A stretch of 64,000 nt of DNA from Desulfovibrio legallii (GTDB lineage: Bacteria; Desulfobacterota; Desulfovibrionia; Desulfovibrionales; Desulfovibrionaceae): contig NZ_SIXC01000011.1 in the NCBI RefSeq assembly GCF_004309735.1, forward strand, positions 1 through 64,000, given 5' to 3'. Below are positions 51,736 to 64,000 of this stretch, piece after piece. The notes under the pieces were generated by a model. It did no database searches. It saw only the letters and a program-made list of their open reading frames with translations, and had not been told where the DNA came from. Position 1 is the first letter of the stretch. Every line of letters begins with the position of its first letter. The position numbers and the translations under genes were made by a program.

Positions 51736-51762
51736 AAAAAGGGCGCGGGCTTTGCCGCGCCC
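51736..51762 (-). terminator. Rho-independent terminator after the pyruvate:ferredoxin oxidoreductase gene
   Basis: On the minus strand GGGCGCGG pairs with CCGCGCCC (51741-51748 and 51755-51762) around a 6-nt loop and is followed by TTTTT. It lies between por and pta, so the two genes are probably separate transcripts or only partly read through. Confidence 0.85.
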
Positions 51763-51871
51763 CGACCACATGTATATGTCCGGCGTTGCCCGCGTCCGCC
51801 GTTTCCGTGGCGTCGTCCCCGGCAGGACGGCGTCGGGTCCGGGCGGACGCGGGCATCATTACGGTTGTTCC

Positions 51872-55988
<4,117 letters not shown>

Positions 55989-56747
55989 TCAGGCGGCCGT
56001 GCGCCAGTATGTGGCCTCCAGGTGCCGCAGACATGGCCCGGCGTGGGCAAACTGCGGCCGTAGCTCGGCGTAATCGGGCACCATGCGGGCCTGGCCGTGG
56101 TCGTAGAGGATGAGGCTGCCGGCAAAGGCGTCCACATCGCCGGGGTCGTGGGTGATGATAATGGCCGGGATGGTCAGGTCGGCCATGAGTTCCAGCAGTT
56201 CGTCGCGCAGGCGCTCGCGCAGCAAAGGGTCCAGGGCGGAGAAAGGTTCATCCAGCAGCAGCAGGCGCGGGTCGGCGTTGAGGGCGCGGGCCAGGGCCGC
56301 GCGCTGGCGCTGGCCGCCGGAGATCTGCGAGGGCAGATGCCCGGCCAGACGTCCGATGCCAAAGCGTTCCAGCATGGCGTAGGCCTTTTCTTTTTCGCCG
56401 TTGCGCACCAGCCAGGGCCAGCAGCCCGTACGGGGAAAGGCCACGTTCTGCAGCAACGTCAGGTGCGGGAAAAGGGCGTAGTCCTGAAACATGTAGCCGA
56501 TGCGGCGCTGCTGCGCGGGGATGCAGATATTGCTTGCGGCGTCAAAAAGGGTGCAGTCGCCAATGCGGATGTGCCCGGCGTCGGGCCGCATAAGCCCGGC
56601 CAGGCATTGCATGGTCAGGGTTTTGCCCGATCCGGAGGGGCCGAAAAGCACGGCGCTTTTATCGCCGTCCTCGATACTGTAGTCCACGTTCAGGCTGAAG
56701 GGCGTGCGTGCGGTTTTGAATTTTTTGACCAGTCGCAGCGAGATCAT
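55989..56747 (-). CDS. modC: Molybdate/tungstate ABC transporter ATP-binding protein
   Basis: Protein of 252 aa. Walker A GPSGSGKT, signature ISGGQRQRAALARAL and Walker B LLLLDEPFSALDP are present. Unlike E. coli ModC it lacks the C-terminal TOBE (molbindin) domain, so regulation would come from TunR. The gene lies 2 bp after modB. It powers the ModB permease. Confidence 0.92.
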   Translation of the reverse strand: MISLRLVKKFKTARTPFSLNVDYSIEDGDKSAVLFGPSGSGKTLTMQCLAGLMRPDAGHIRIGDCTLFDAASNICIPAQQRRIGYMFQDYALFPHLTLLQNVAFPRTGCWPWLVRNGEKEKAYAMLERFGIGRLAGHLPSQISGGQRQRAALARALNADPRLLLLDEPFSALDPLLRERLRDELLELMADLTIPAIIITHDPGDVDAFAGSLILYDHGQARMVPDYAELRPQFAHAGPCLRHLEATYWRTAA

Positions 56748-56749
56748 GG

Positions 56750-57424
56750 TTACCGCCTTTTGAGTTTCAACAGCAGTTCCGCCGCCATAAGCAGGCTGAT
56801 GCAGACCGCAGAGGTGATTACCACAAGCCATGCGGCCTGGGCGTCGTTGCCGGCCTGAAAGGCGTCATAAATGGCCAGGGCCAGGGTTTGCGTTTTGCCG
56901 GGAATGTTGCCCGCAATCATGAGGGTTGCGCCGAATTCGCCCATGCCCCGGGCAAAGGCCAGCATGATGCCGGCAAAGATGCCCTTCCAGGCCAAGGGCA
57001 GGGATACGCCGATGAAGATGCGCCACTCCGACGCGCCCAAGGTGCGGGCTGCGTCCTCCAGATGGCGGTCCACCTGCTCCAGCGAGGCGCGGGCCGATTT
57101 GTAAATAAGCGGGAAAACCACCACCGTGGCGGCCACTACGGCGCCCTGCCAGGAAAAAACCAGGTTGATGCCCATATCGGCCAGCCATTGGCCCAGCAGA
57201 CCGCGGCGGCCCACCAGCAAAATGAGGTAGTAGCCGAGCACCGTGGGGGGCAGCACCATGGGCAAGGTACAGAGGGCGTCCAGCAAGGCGGGCAGGGGGC
57301 CCTTTTTGCGTGCCAGCAGCCAGGCCGTAAGGGTGGCCGCCACAAAGGAGATGGCCGTGGCCATGCCGGCCACGCGCAGAGAGAGCTCCAGCGGACTCCC
57401 GATGGAAACGGCGGAAAAATCCAT
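56750..57424 (-). CDS. modB: Molybdate/tungstate ABC transporter permease
   Basis: Protein of 224 aa with five or more membrane segments and the EAA-like loop (EDAARTLGASEWRIFIGVSLP) that contacts ModC. The FARGMGEFGATLMIAGNIPG segment is typical of ModB. The start at 57424 follows GGAGGAG. It lies 254 bp downstream of modA, separated by a strong hairpin. Confidence 0.93.
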   Translation of the reverse strand: MDFSAVSIGSPLELSLRVAGMATAISFVAATLTAWLLARKKGPLPALLDALCTLPMVLPPTVLGYYLILLVGRRGLLGQWLADMGINLVFSWQGAVVAATVVVFPLIYKSARASLEQVDRHLEDAARTLGASEWRIFIGVSLPLAWKGIFAGIMLAFARGMGEFGATLMIAGNIPGKTQTLALAIYDAFQAGNDAQAAWLVVITSAVCISLLMAAELLLKLKRR

Positions 57425-57629
57425 TCCCGGAAACTCCTCCACAGGTCTGTGTCCCAGGGGACAACAAAAATAAGCCCTCGCAGTGTGCGGCGGCCTGCCG
57501 ACCGGGCTGGCAAAGCCCGCGCGGCCGTCTCTGCCGAAGAGGCGTCCGCGCGTCGCGCGCTGCGGGGGGAGCAACGTCCGCGGCGGGTTCGCCGACGGTG
57601 TACGGTTACATAAAAACTACGGCAATATC

Positions 57630-57680
57630 CGGCGGCCCGCAAGGCGCGGCCAGGGCCGCACCTTGCGGGCCTGCCCCTCT
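57630..57680 (-). promoter_or_regulatory. GC-rich hairpin between modA and modB
   Basis: GGCCCGCAAGG and CCTTGCGGGCC form the outer stem, with inner GCGGCC/GGCCGC pairing, near 57630-57675. It lies right after the modA stop, without a T-tract, and could reduce downstream modBC expression relative to the binding protein. Confidence 0.5.
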
Positions 57681-58416
57681 ACGGCTTGGCAAAACCGTAT
57701 TTGGCCAGCACCTGCTGCCCTGCGGGCGAAAGCACAAAGTTGAGGAATTCCTGCCCCATTTTGGCATTTTTGCCCGTGGTGGCCACGGCAATGGGGTAGG
57801 AAACGGGATCATGACCGCCCACCACCATGGCCACGTCCACCTTGGAGGCCAGCTGCTTGGCGTCGGTGCCGTACACAAAGCCGGCGTCCACTTCGCCGCG
57901 GGCTACATAGTCCAGCACCTGCCGCACGCTGTTGCCCAGAATAAGCTGGGGTTGCAGAGCGTCCCACAGTTTTGCTGTGGTCAGCGCGGCCTTGGTATAG
58001 CGGCCCACGGGCACGGAATCAGGGTTGCCGACGGCTACACGTTTGTAGGTCTTGAGTTCGTCCAGCTTGGCGGGCTTTTGGGCCCCGGTGGGCACGATGA
58101 GCACCAGGTTGTTCTGCGCGAAGTTTTTGCGGGTGGCGGGGTTCACCACCTTGGAGGCCACGGCCTTGTCCATGGTGGCCTGGTCGGCCGAGGCGAACAC
58201 GTCCACGGGCGCGCCTTCCTGAATCTGCTTGAGCAGCGGGTTGGAGGCGGCAAAATTTACGTGCACGGTCAGGCCGACATGCGATTTTTCAAACAGGGTC
58301 TTCAGCTCGGTGAAGGCGTTCGTCAGGCTGGCTGCGGCGGAGACGGTCATTTCGGCCGCCTGGGCCGGCAGGGCGAACAGCGCCGTGCAGGCCAGGGCAA
58401 GGACAAGTTTTTTCAT
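57679..58416 (-). CDS. modA: Molybdate/tungstate ABC transporter periplasmic binding protein
   Basis: Protein of 245 aa with a Sec signal (KKLVLALACTALFALPAQA, cleaved after AQA). The mature part begins AEMTVSAAASLTNAF, the ModA start, with VDVFASADQ and the GEVDAGFVYGTDA hinge region. It captures molybdate or tungstate in the periplasm for ModBC. It is divergent from tunR, with an inverted repeat between them. Confidence 0.95.
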   Translation of the reverse strand: MKKLVLALACTALFALPAQAAEMTVSAAASLTNAFTELKTLFEKSHVGLTVHVNFAASNPLLKQIQEGAPVDVFASADQATMDKAVASKVVNPATRKNFAQNNLVLIVPTGAQKPAKLDELKTYKRVAVGNPDSVPVGRYTKAALTTAKLWDALQPQLILGNSVRQVLDYVARGEVDAGFVYGTDAKQLASKVDVAMVVGGHDPVSYPIAVATTGKNAKMGQEFLNFVLSPAGQQVLAKYGFAKP

Positions 58417-58491
58417 ACGATCCTCCAGTAGCGGTGGCGCGGAGTGCGCGTTTTGCGCAGTCTACAACAGCAAAAGGTTCGGGCAATGTCT

Positions 58492-58515
58492 TCACGATTA
58501 TTTAAAAAATCGTGA
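58492..58515. promoter_or_regulatory. Inverted repeat between modA and tunR, candidate TunR operator
   Basis: TCACGATT (58492-58499) and AATCGTGA (58508-58515) form a perfect 8-bp inverted repeat with an 8-bp AT spacer, in the short region between the divergent modA and tunR starts. A second palindrome ACAGCTGT (58515-58522) abuts it. Binding by TunR is inferred from position only. Confidence 0.45.
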
Positions 58516-58574
58516 CAGCTGTACAAACGTGACCCTTTATCTGTATAAGATGAAAAAAAAAGACGGGAAAAAGC

Positions 58575-59699
58575 ATGGAAAAGAGCAAGAACCGTGAGGA
58601 AATGGCCGCCCTCCTGCGAACCCTTTCGTCTGCGGACCGGGCTTGGCTGCGGCAGCGGCTGCTGCGGCGCGATTCCACGGCTTTGCTGCAGGACACAGGC
58701 CGCATCAGCCCACGGGAGCTGCTGGCCGTGGAATCCTGGCTCTGGGAGCGCGCCAGCGCTGCCCGCGGCCCGCGTGAAAAACGCCCCCGCCTGCGCATGT
58801 GGCTTATTTTTATGCTGCTGCGCTACGCGGCCCTGCGTCTGGTGGAGATTTTTGTGCTCAAGCCCACGCATCTGGACATGCGGGAGGGCGTTATCCATGT
58901 GCCTGGCGTGAACGGTACGCCCGGTCGCGAGGTGCCCTTGCCCCTTACGGTGAGCCGGCGGCTGCGCCGCGTGTTGGAAGATCCGGCCATGTTTCCGGAA
59001 TCGCACGAGATCCTGCGCTGTGACGCCAGCTATGTACGCCGCTGTCTGCAGCAGTGCGGGGCAGCCTGTGGGTTGTCCAAGGGGCTGTTGAGCGCCCGCG
59101 CCCTGCGCCACACCCGCGCCCTGGAGCTGGGGCGTCAGGGGCTGCCTTTGCCCGTGGTGGATATTTTTTTGGGCCGACGGGCCGCGCCCGGCCAGAGCGG
59201 CCTTGTGCGCTGCGACCTGCAGGAGGCCCGGCGGCTTTTGCGTGAACAACTGCAAAGGGAGCGACCCATGAAAACCAGTGCCCGAAACGTCTTTCAGGGG
59301 CGCATTACCTCTTTGCGCAGCAGCGGTCTGTTGGTGGAGGTAGTGTTGCGCACCGCCGGCGGCCTGCGTGTGGCCGCCCTGATTACGGACGAGAGCCGCA
59401 AGACCCTGGCCCTGGCCGAAGGCAAGCTGGTCAACGCCAGCGTCAAGGCCCCCTGGGTGCTGGTGCAGGCGGGAGAATTGCCCAAGAACGCCTCTACCCC
59501 GGCGGAAAATTGTTTTGCGGGCATGGTGGAGCGGGTACGCGAGGATGACATGGTGGCTGAAATCCTGGTGGCCCTGCCCGAAGGCAGCCTGGTCTGCGCT
59601 CTGCGCAACCGCAGTGCGGAGAACCCTGTGTCCCTGACGGCAGGGCAGAAGGTGACGGTGTTTTTCAAGGCTTTTTCTGTTATTCTTAATTTGGATTGA
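58575..59699 (+). CDS. tunR: Tungstate/molybdate-responsive regulator TunR-like (integrase-type DNA-binding domain plus TOBE domains)
   Basis: Protein of 374 aa. Residues about 70-225 resemble the catalytic domain of tyrosine recombinases, with the Arg-rich RALRHTRALELGRQGLPL region; residues about 228-374 hold two molbindin/TOBE repeats (ARNVFQGRITSLRSSGLLVE and NCFAGMVERVREDDMVAEI). This fusion is the reported TunR family of sulfate-reducing bacteria, which controls Mod transporters. No tyrosine nucleophile typical of active recombinases stands out near the end of the integrase part. The RBS is weak (GGGAAAAA). The gene diverges from modABC, its likely target. Confidence 0.85.
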   Translation: MEKSKNREEMAALLRTLSSADRAWLRQRLLRRDSTALLQDTGRISPRELLAVESWLWERASAARGPREKRPRLRMWLIFMLLRYAALRLVEIFVLKPTHLDMREGVIHVPGVNGTPGREVPLPLTVSRRLRRVLEDPAMFPESHEILRCDASYVRRCLQQCGAACGLSKGLLSARALRHTRALELGRQGLPLPVVDIFLGRRAAPGQSGLVRCDLQEARRLLREQLQRERPMKTSARNVFQGRITSLRSSGLLVEVVLRTAGGLRVAALITDESRKTLALAEGKLVNASVKAPWVLVQAGELPKNASTPAENCFAGMVERVREDDMVAEILVALPEGSLVCALRNRSAENPVSLTAGQKVTVFFKAFSVILNLD

Positions 59700-61091
<1,392 letters not shown>

Positions 61092-61394
61092 CGCCGCGTT
61101 CCTTGAGCCTGCTGGCGCGCACACGGCGGCCGCTCCGCCGCATGAGCGCGCAGCAAGACTGTGCGAACTTACGCGGCGAGCGTCTGCTTATGCAGCCGCC
61201 AGGGCGTGTTGCGGGTGCAATGTTCTGGAACCCTCCGCCCGGGCACGCTTCGCATCGCCCGTATAGCCAGGCGGCGCCGTGCCGGAAGTTTTCGCTCCGG
61301 GGCGGTGCCGTGCGCGTTGGCGGCCGTTGGCCCCAACGGCGTTGCCCTGTTTGTCGCAAAAGCGAAAACCCCACCTCCTCGGGAGCACCCCCAC
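61092..61394. other. 303-bp spacer between mreB and the chosen mreC start
   Basis: The mreC frame is open back to 61161, but that part encodes Arg/Ser-rich sequence with no family likeness and is treated as non-coding. No terminator or promoter stood out. If mreC uses an earlier start, this spacer would be shorter. Confidence 0.4.
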
Positions 61395-62285
61395 GTGACA
61401 CTGCGGCGTCTTCTCCTCCTTGCGGGCGTTTTGCTCATTCTGTTTCTGGGCATGTATTCCTGGAACCAGCGCACGCATACTCTGGATGGTCTGGCCGCCC
61501 AGGTGGGGCTGGAGCTCGCAGGGGCCGTGCTCAAACCCATCCGGACCGTGCAGGATTCGGTGGAGGGCGTCTGGACCCGCTATTTCGATCTGGTGGGCGT
61601 GCGGGAAGAAAATCAGCGTCTGCGCCAGGAAGTGCAGGATCTTCAGGCCAGACTGCTGGCCAACGGCGAGGACCTGGCCGAACTGCACCGTCTGCGCGCC
61701 CTGGTGCAGCTGCCCGTGGACCAGAGCTGGCGTCCCTTGGGGGCGCGCGTGCTGGCCGGGCGCATGGGCCCCAACGCCGTGCTGGACAGCATAACCATCA
61801 GCCGGGGCTACAGCACGGGCGGCAGACCGGGCACGCCCCTGGTCACCAATCTGGGCCTGGTGGGACGGGTGCTGCGGGCCAGTGCCCACAGCGCCATTGT
61901 CCTGCTGCTGACGGACCCTTCCAGCCGCATTGCCGTGTTCTCACAGGAAAGCCGCGCGCCGGGCATTCTTACGGGCATGGGCACGGGCCAGAAGCTGGAG
62001 GTCAATTTTGTGCACCGCGACGCCAAGGTGCGCTCCGGCGAAATACTCATTACTTCCGGTCTGGACGGCAAATATCCCAAGGGCATTCCCGTGGCCCGGG
62101 TGCTCAGCGTGGCCCCTTCCGACTACACCCAGTTCATGGCCATCAAGGCTGAACCCCTGGTAGACCTGCAGCATCTGGAAGAAGTGCTTTTGCTGGAGCC
62201 TACGGGCATGGCCCCACCGCCAGACCCCGGCGCGCCGCCCAAGGAATTTATCGGCCCGCCGGCCCCCGGAAGCCTCGCCCCATGA
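61395..62285 (+). CDS. mreC: Rod shape-determining protein MreC
   Basis: Protein of 296 aa from a GTG at 61395. One transmembrane helix (LLLLAGVLLILFLGMYSW) is followed by a coiled coil (REENQRLRQEVQDLQARLLA) and the periplasmic beta domain (TPLVTNLGLVGRV, GILTGMGTG, GLDGKYPKGIPVARVLSV). It links MreB to the PBP2 complex. GGGAG lies 10 nt before the GTG, which places the membrane helix at the expected distance from the N-terminus. The TGA overlaps the mreD ATG. Confidence 0.92.
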   Translation: MTLRRLLLLAGVLLILFLGMYSWNQRTHTLDGLAAQVGLELAGAVLKPIRTVQDSVEGVWTRYFDLVGVREENQRLRQEVQDLQARLLANGEDLAELHRLRALVQLPVDQSWRPLGARVLAGRMGPNAVLDSITISRGYSTGGRPGTPLVTNLGLVGRVLRASAHSAIVLLLTDPSSRIAVFSQESRAPGILTGMGTGQKLEVNFVHRDAKVRSGEILITSGLDGKYPKGIPVARVLSVAPSDYTQFMAIKAEPLVDLQHLEEVLLLEPTGMAPPPDPGAPPKEFIGPPAPGSLAP

Positions 62286-62752
62286 GCCGCCTGCGCAACG
62301 TCCTTTGGTGGCTGGGCTTCTGCGCCTGCGCCGTGGCCTTGCAGACCGCAGTGCCGGGGCTGGACGCCCTGGTGGTGGGCCTTGTCATTCTGCTGCAGGA
62401 GCGGGACTACAAAAACATGCTCTGGCTGCTGCCGCTGTTTGTGCTGCTGCAAGAGGGCATGGGCACGCGGATTTTCGGCGGGATCATCGTCTGGTACGCG
62501 GCGGTCATTGCGCTGTTTAAACTGGGGCGCTGGCTGTTTGAAGTGGAAAATTTCATCTTCGTCTTCCTGCTTTCGGCCTGTCTGGGCGGGGCCTATTACG
62601 GCGTGTCCTGGCTTATGGCCCCGCTGCAGGATCTGCCTTTCAACGTGCGGGATACGCTGGACAAAAGTCTGATCCAGGCCCTGTACGTGCCCTTTGCCTG
62701 GCGGCTTTTGGTGGCCGTCAGACCCGGAAACCGGCATGAAGCGGAAAACTGA
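62282..62752 (+). CDS. mreD: Rod shape-determining protein MreD
   Basis: Protein of 156 aa with about five hydrophobic segments, as in MreD. The sequence is weakly conserved in this family, so the call rests on topology, size and position. The ATG overlaps the mreC TGA (ATGA). The end overlaps the PBP2 gene by 17 bp. Confidence 0.88.
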   Translation: MSRLRNVLWWLGFCACAVALQTAVPGLDALVVGLVILLQERDYKNMLWLLPLFVLLQEGMGTRIFGGIIVWYAAVIALFKLGRWLFEVENFIFVFLLSACLGGAYYGVSWLMAPLQDLPFNVRDTLDKSLIQALYVPFAWRLLVAVRPGNRHEAEN

Positions 62753-64000
62753 CCCCCATCTTTCCCCGTCCGGGACGCGGACGCCGCGTCGCGGCATCCG
62801 CTCCTGGCTGCGCATTCAGGTAGAAAGCGAAAGCTACCAGCCGCCGCGCGCCGGGGCCATCCTGCTGCAGGTCATGGTGGGGCTTATGTTTTTTGTGCTG
62901 GTGGTGCGCTTTTGGTATCTGCAGGTGCACCGGGGCGAAGAATTCGCCCGCCAGGCCCAGGACAACCGTCTGCGTATCGAGCGCATCTTTGCCCCGCGTG
63001 GCCGCATTCTGGACGACAAGGGCCGCGTGCTGGCCGACAACCGCACGGCCTACGGCCTTTCTCTGGTGCGGGAGGACTGCCCGGATATCCCGGCCACCCT
63101 GGCGCAGATCAGCCAGTGGTCCGGTATTCCCCTTGTCCAGCTTTGGGAAAAGTATCGGCAGGACCGCTTTAAGGTGAAGTCTTTTGAGCCGCTCCTGCTT
63201 ATTACGGACATCGACTTCGACCTGGTGGCGCGCATAGAATCGGAAATCCACGCCTGGCCAGGCCTGGAAGTGGTGGTGCGGACCAAACGCAGCTACCCGG
63301 AAAAAGATCTCTTTGCCCATGTGCTGGGCTATGTAGCCGAGGCCAACGAGCAGGAAATGGCCGCAGACAGCGCCTTGGCCATGGGCGACCTGGTGGGCAA
63401 GCAGGGCCTGGAGCTGGAGCTGGAAAAACAACTGCGCGGGCGCAAAGGCCTTTACGACGTGGAGGTGGACGCCCACGCCAGGGTGCTGGGCAAAACCCTG
63501 CGCGAGGAACCGCGCGGCGGACGTGAAATCCGTCTTTCTCTTGACCGGGACCTGCAGCAGGCAGCCTGGGACGCCCTGGGCGGCGAGGCGGGCTGCGTGG
63601 TGGTGCTGGAGCCGGACACGGGCAAACTGCGCGCCCTGGTCACGTCGCCAGCCTACGACAATAACCTTTTTGCCGCGGGCATTTCGCAACGCGACTGGGA
63701 CGCCCTGCGCACCAACAACCGTTTTCCCCTCCAGAACCGGGTGATCCAAAGCGTCTACCCCCCGGGCTCGGTCTGGAAGCTGGTCATGGCCACCATGCTC
63801 CTGGAGCATGGCGTCAATGCGCGCGAAACCGTGTTTTGCCCCGGTCAGGTCAAGCTGGGCAACCAGATTTTTCGCTGCTGGAAGCGGGGCGGGCACGGCG
63901 CCGAAGACTTGCTGCACGCCCTCATTGATTCCTGTGACGTCTACTTTTACATTATGGGCGAGCGCATGGGCATTGACAAAATTGAGGAATACGCCAAAGC
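62736..64000 (+). CDS. mrdA: Penicillin-binding protein 2 (MrdA), 5' part; runs off the window
   Basis: The first 421 codons are visible. An N-terminal membrane helix (LQVMVGLMFFVLVVRFWYL) leads into the PBP dimerisation region (RIERIFAPRGRILDDKG) and the transpeptidase domain, where the catalytic SxxK is SVWK in YPPGSVWKLV and SCD follows (LIDSCDVYFYIMG). It cross-links peptidoglycan during elongation together with MreBCD. The ATG at 62736 lies inside the end of mreD in another frame. The C-terminal part, including the KTG motif, is outside the window. Confidence 0.94.
   Translation, partial: MKRKTDPHLSPSGTRTPRRGIRSWLRIQVESESYQPPRAGAILLQVMVGLMFFVLVVRFWYLQVHRGEEFARQAQDNRLRIERIFAPRGRILDDKGRVLADNRTAYGLSLVREDCPDIPATLAQISQWSGIPLVQLWEKYRQDRFKVKSFEPLLLITDIDFDLVARIESEIHAWPGLEVVVRTKRSYPEKDLFAHVLGYVAEANEQEMAADSALAMGDLVGKQGLELELEKQLRGRKGLYDVEVDAHARVLGKTLREEPRGGREIRLSLDRDLQQAAWDALGGEAGCVVVLEPDTGKLRALVTSPAYDNNLFAAGISQRDWDALRTNNRFPLQNRVIQSVYPPGSVWKLVMATMLLEHGVNARETVFCPGQVKLGNQIFRCWKRGGHGAEDLLHALIDSCDVYFYIMGERMGIDKIEEYAK

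Noticed and set aside
58575-59699. Phage integrase marking a prophage or integrative element
   Set aside because: The recombinase-like domain is fused to two TOBE domains and sits next to modABC; no att repeats or phage genes are nearby.

Overview
The window reads as a high-GC chromosome segment (roughly 60% GC by eye) from an anaerobic sulfate-reducing deltaproteobacterium of the Desulfovibrio type. This is an inference from gene content. Markers include a TunR-type tungstate/molybdate regulator next to modABC, a single-chain pyruvate:ferredoxin oxidoreductase with Pta and AckA, a fumarate/malate module with fumarate reductase, a stand-alone IMP cyclohydrolase, an AmrS-like radical SAM protein, and a DsrE-like gene that reads as a selenoprotein.

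Layout. 1-143: edge of an IS481-family insertion sequence. 0.3-2.9 kb (-): exported P/Q-rich protein, amrS and cobO, with coupled ends. 3.0-8.2 kb: purM, a UGA-containing DsrE-like gene, hflX, IMP cyclohydrolase and exonuclease III. 8.2-16.3 kb: speA, gap with a GAF-protein gene, mltA, a thioesterase, and small hypothetical and flavin-fold proteins, separated by repeat-rich spacers. 16.8-31.8 kb: a divergent gene cluster with asnB, two glycosyltransferases, a deacetylase-like protein and an alpha-oxoamine synthase on (-), and a large AT-ACP-DH-like protein, an outer-membrane factor, a membrane-fusion protein and a flippase on (+). This looks like an undescribed glycosylated amino-lipid or exopolysaccharide pathway. 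32.3-33.1 kb: MOSC protein plus a small membrane protein. 33.3-36.1 kb: an AT-rich island carrying a DpnII-like GATC restriction-modification system. 36.6-38.6 kb: NhaD-like antiporter and universal stress protein. 39.2-47.8 kb (+): dicarboxylate transporter, two-subunit fumarase, fumarate reductase CAB, CBS protein and malic enzyme. 48.2-55.4 kb (-): por, pta, ackA. 56.0-59.7 kb: modABC and divergent tunR. 60.0 kb to the end: mreB, mreC, mreD and a PBP2 gene cut by the window edge.

The central metabolism genes fit together. Imported fumarate/malate can be interconverted by fumarase, reduced by FrdCAB or decarboxylated by malic enzyme to pyruvate; Por, Pta and AckA then carry pyruvate to acetate with ATP formation.

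The most unusual items are: (1) the DsrE-like gene at 4333-4653, where an in-frame UGA occupies the first position of a UxxC motif and is followed at SECIS distance by a hairpin; (2) a family of four nearly identical 123-bp elements flanked by TA, three of which regenerate the TAG stop codon of the neighbouring gene; (3) the AOS/AT-ACP/glycosyltransferase cluster; (4) a nested palindrome with a duplicated 70-bp terminator between speA and gap; and (5) a Dam methylase with an N-terminal HTH domain heading the DpnII-like operon. No tRNA, rRNA or CRISPR array was seen. All calls were made by reading the sequence; no database search was run.
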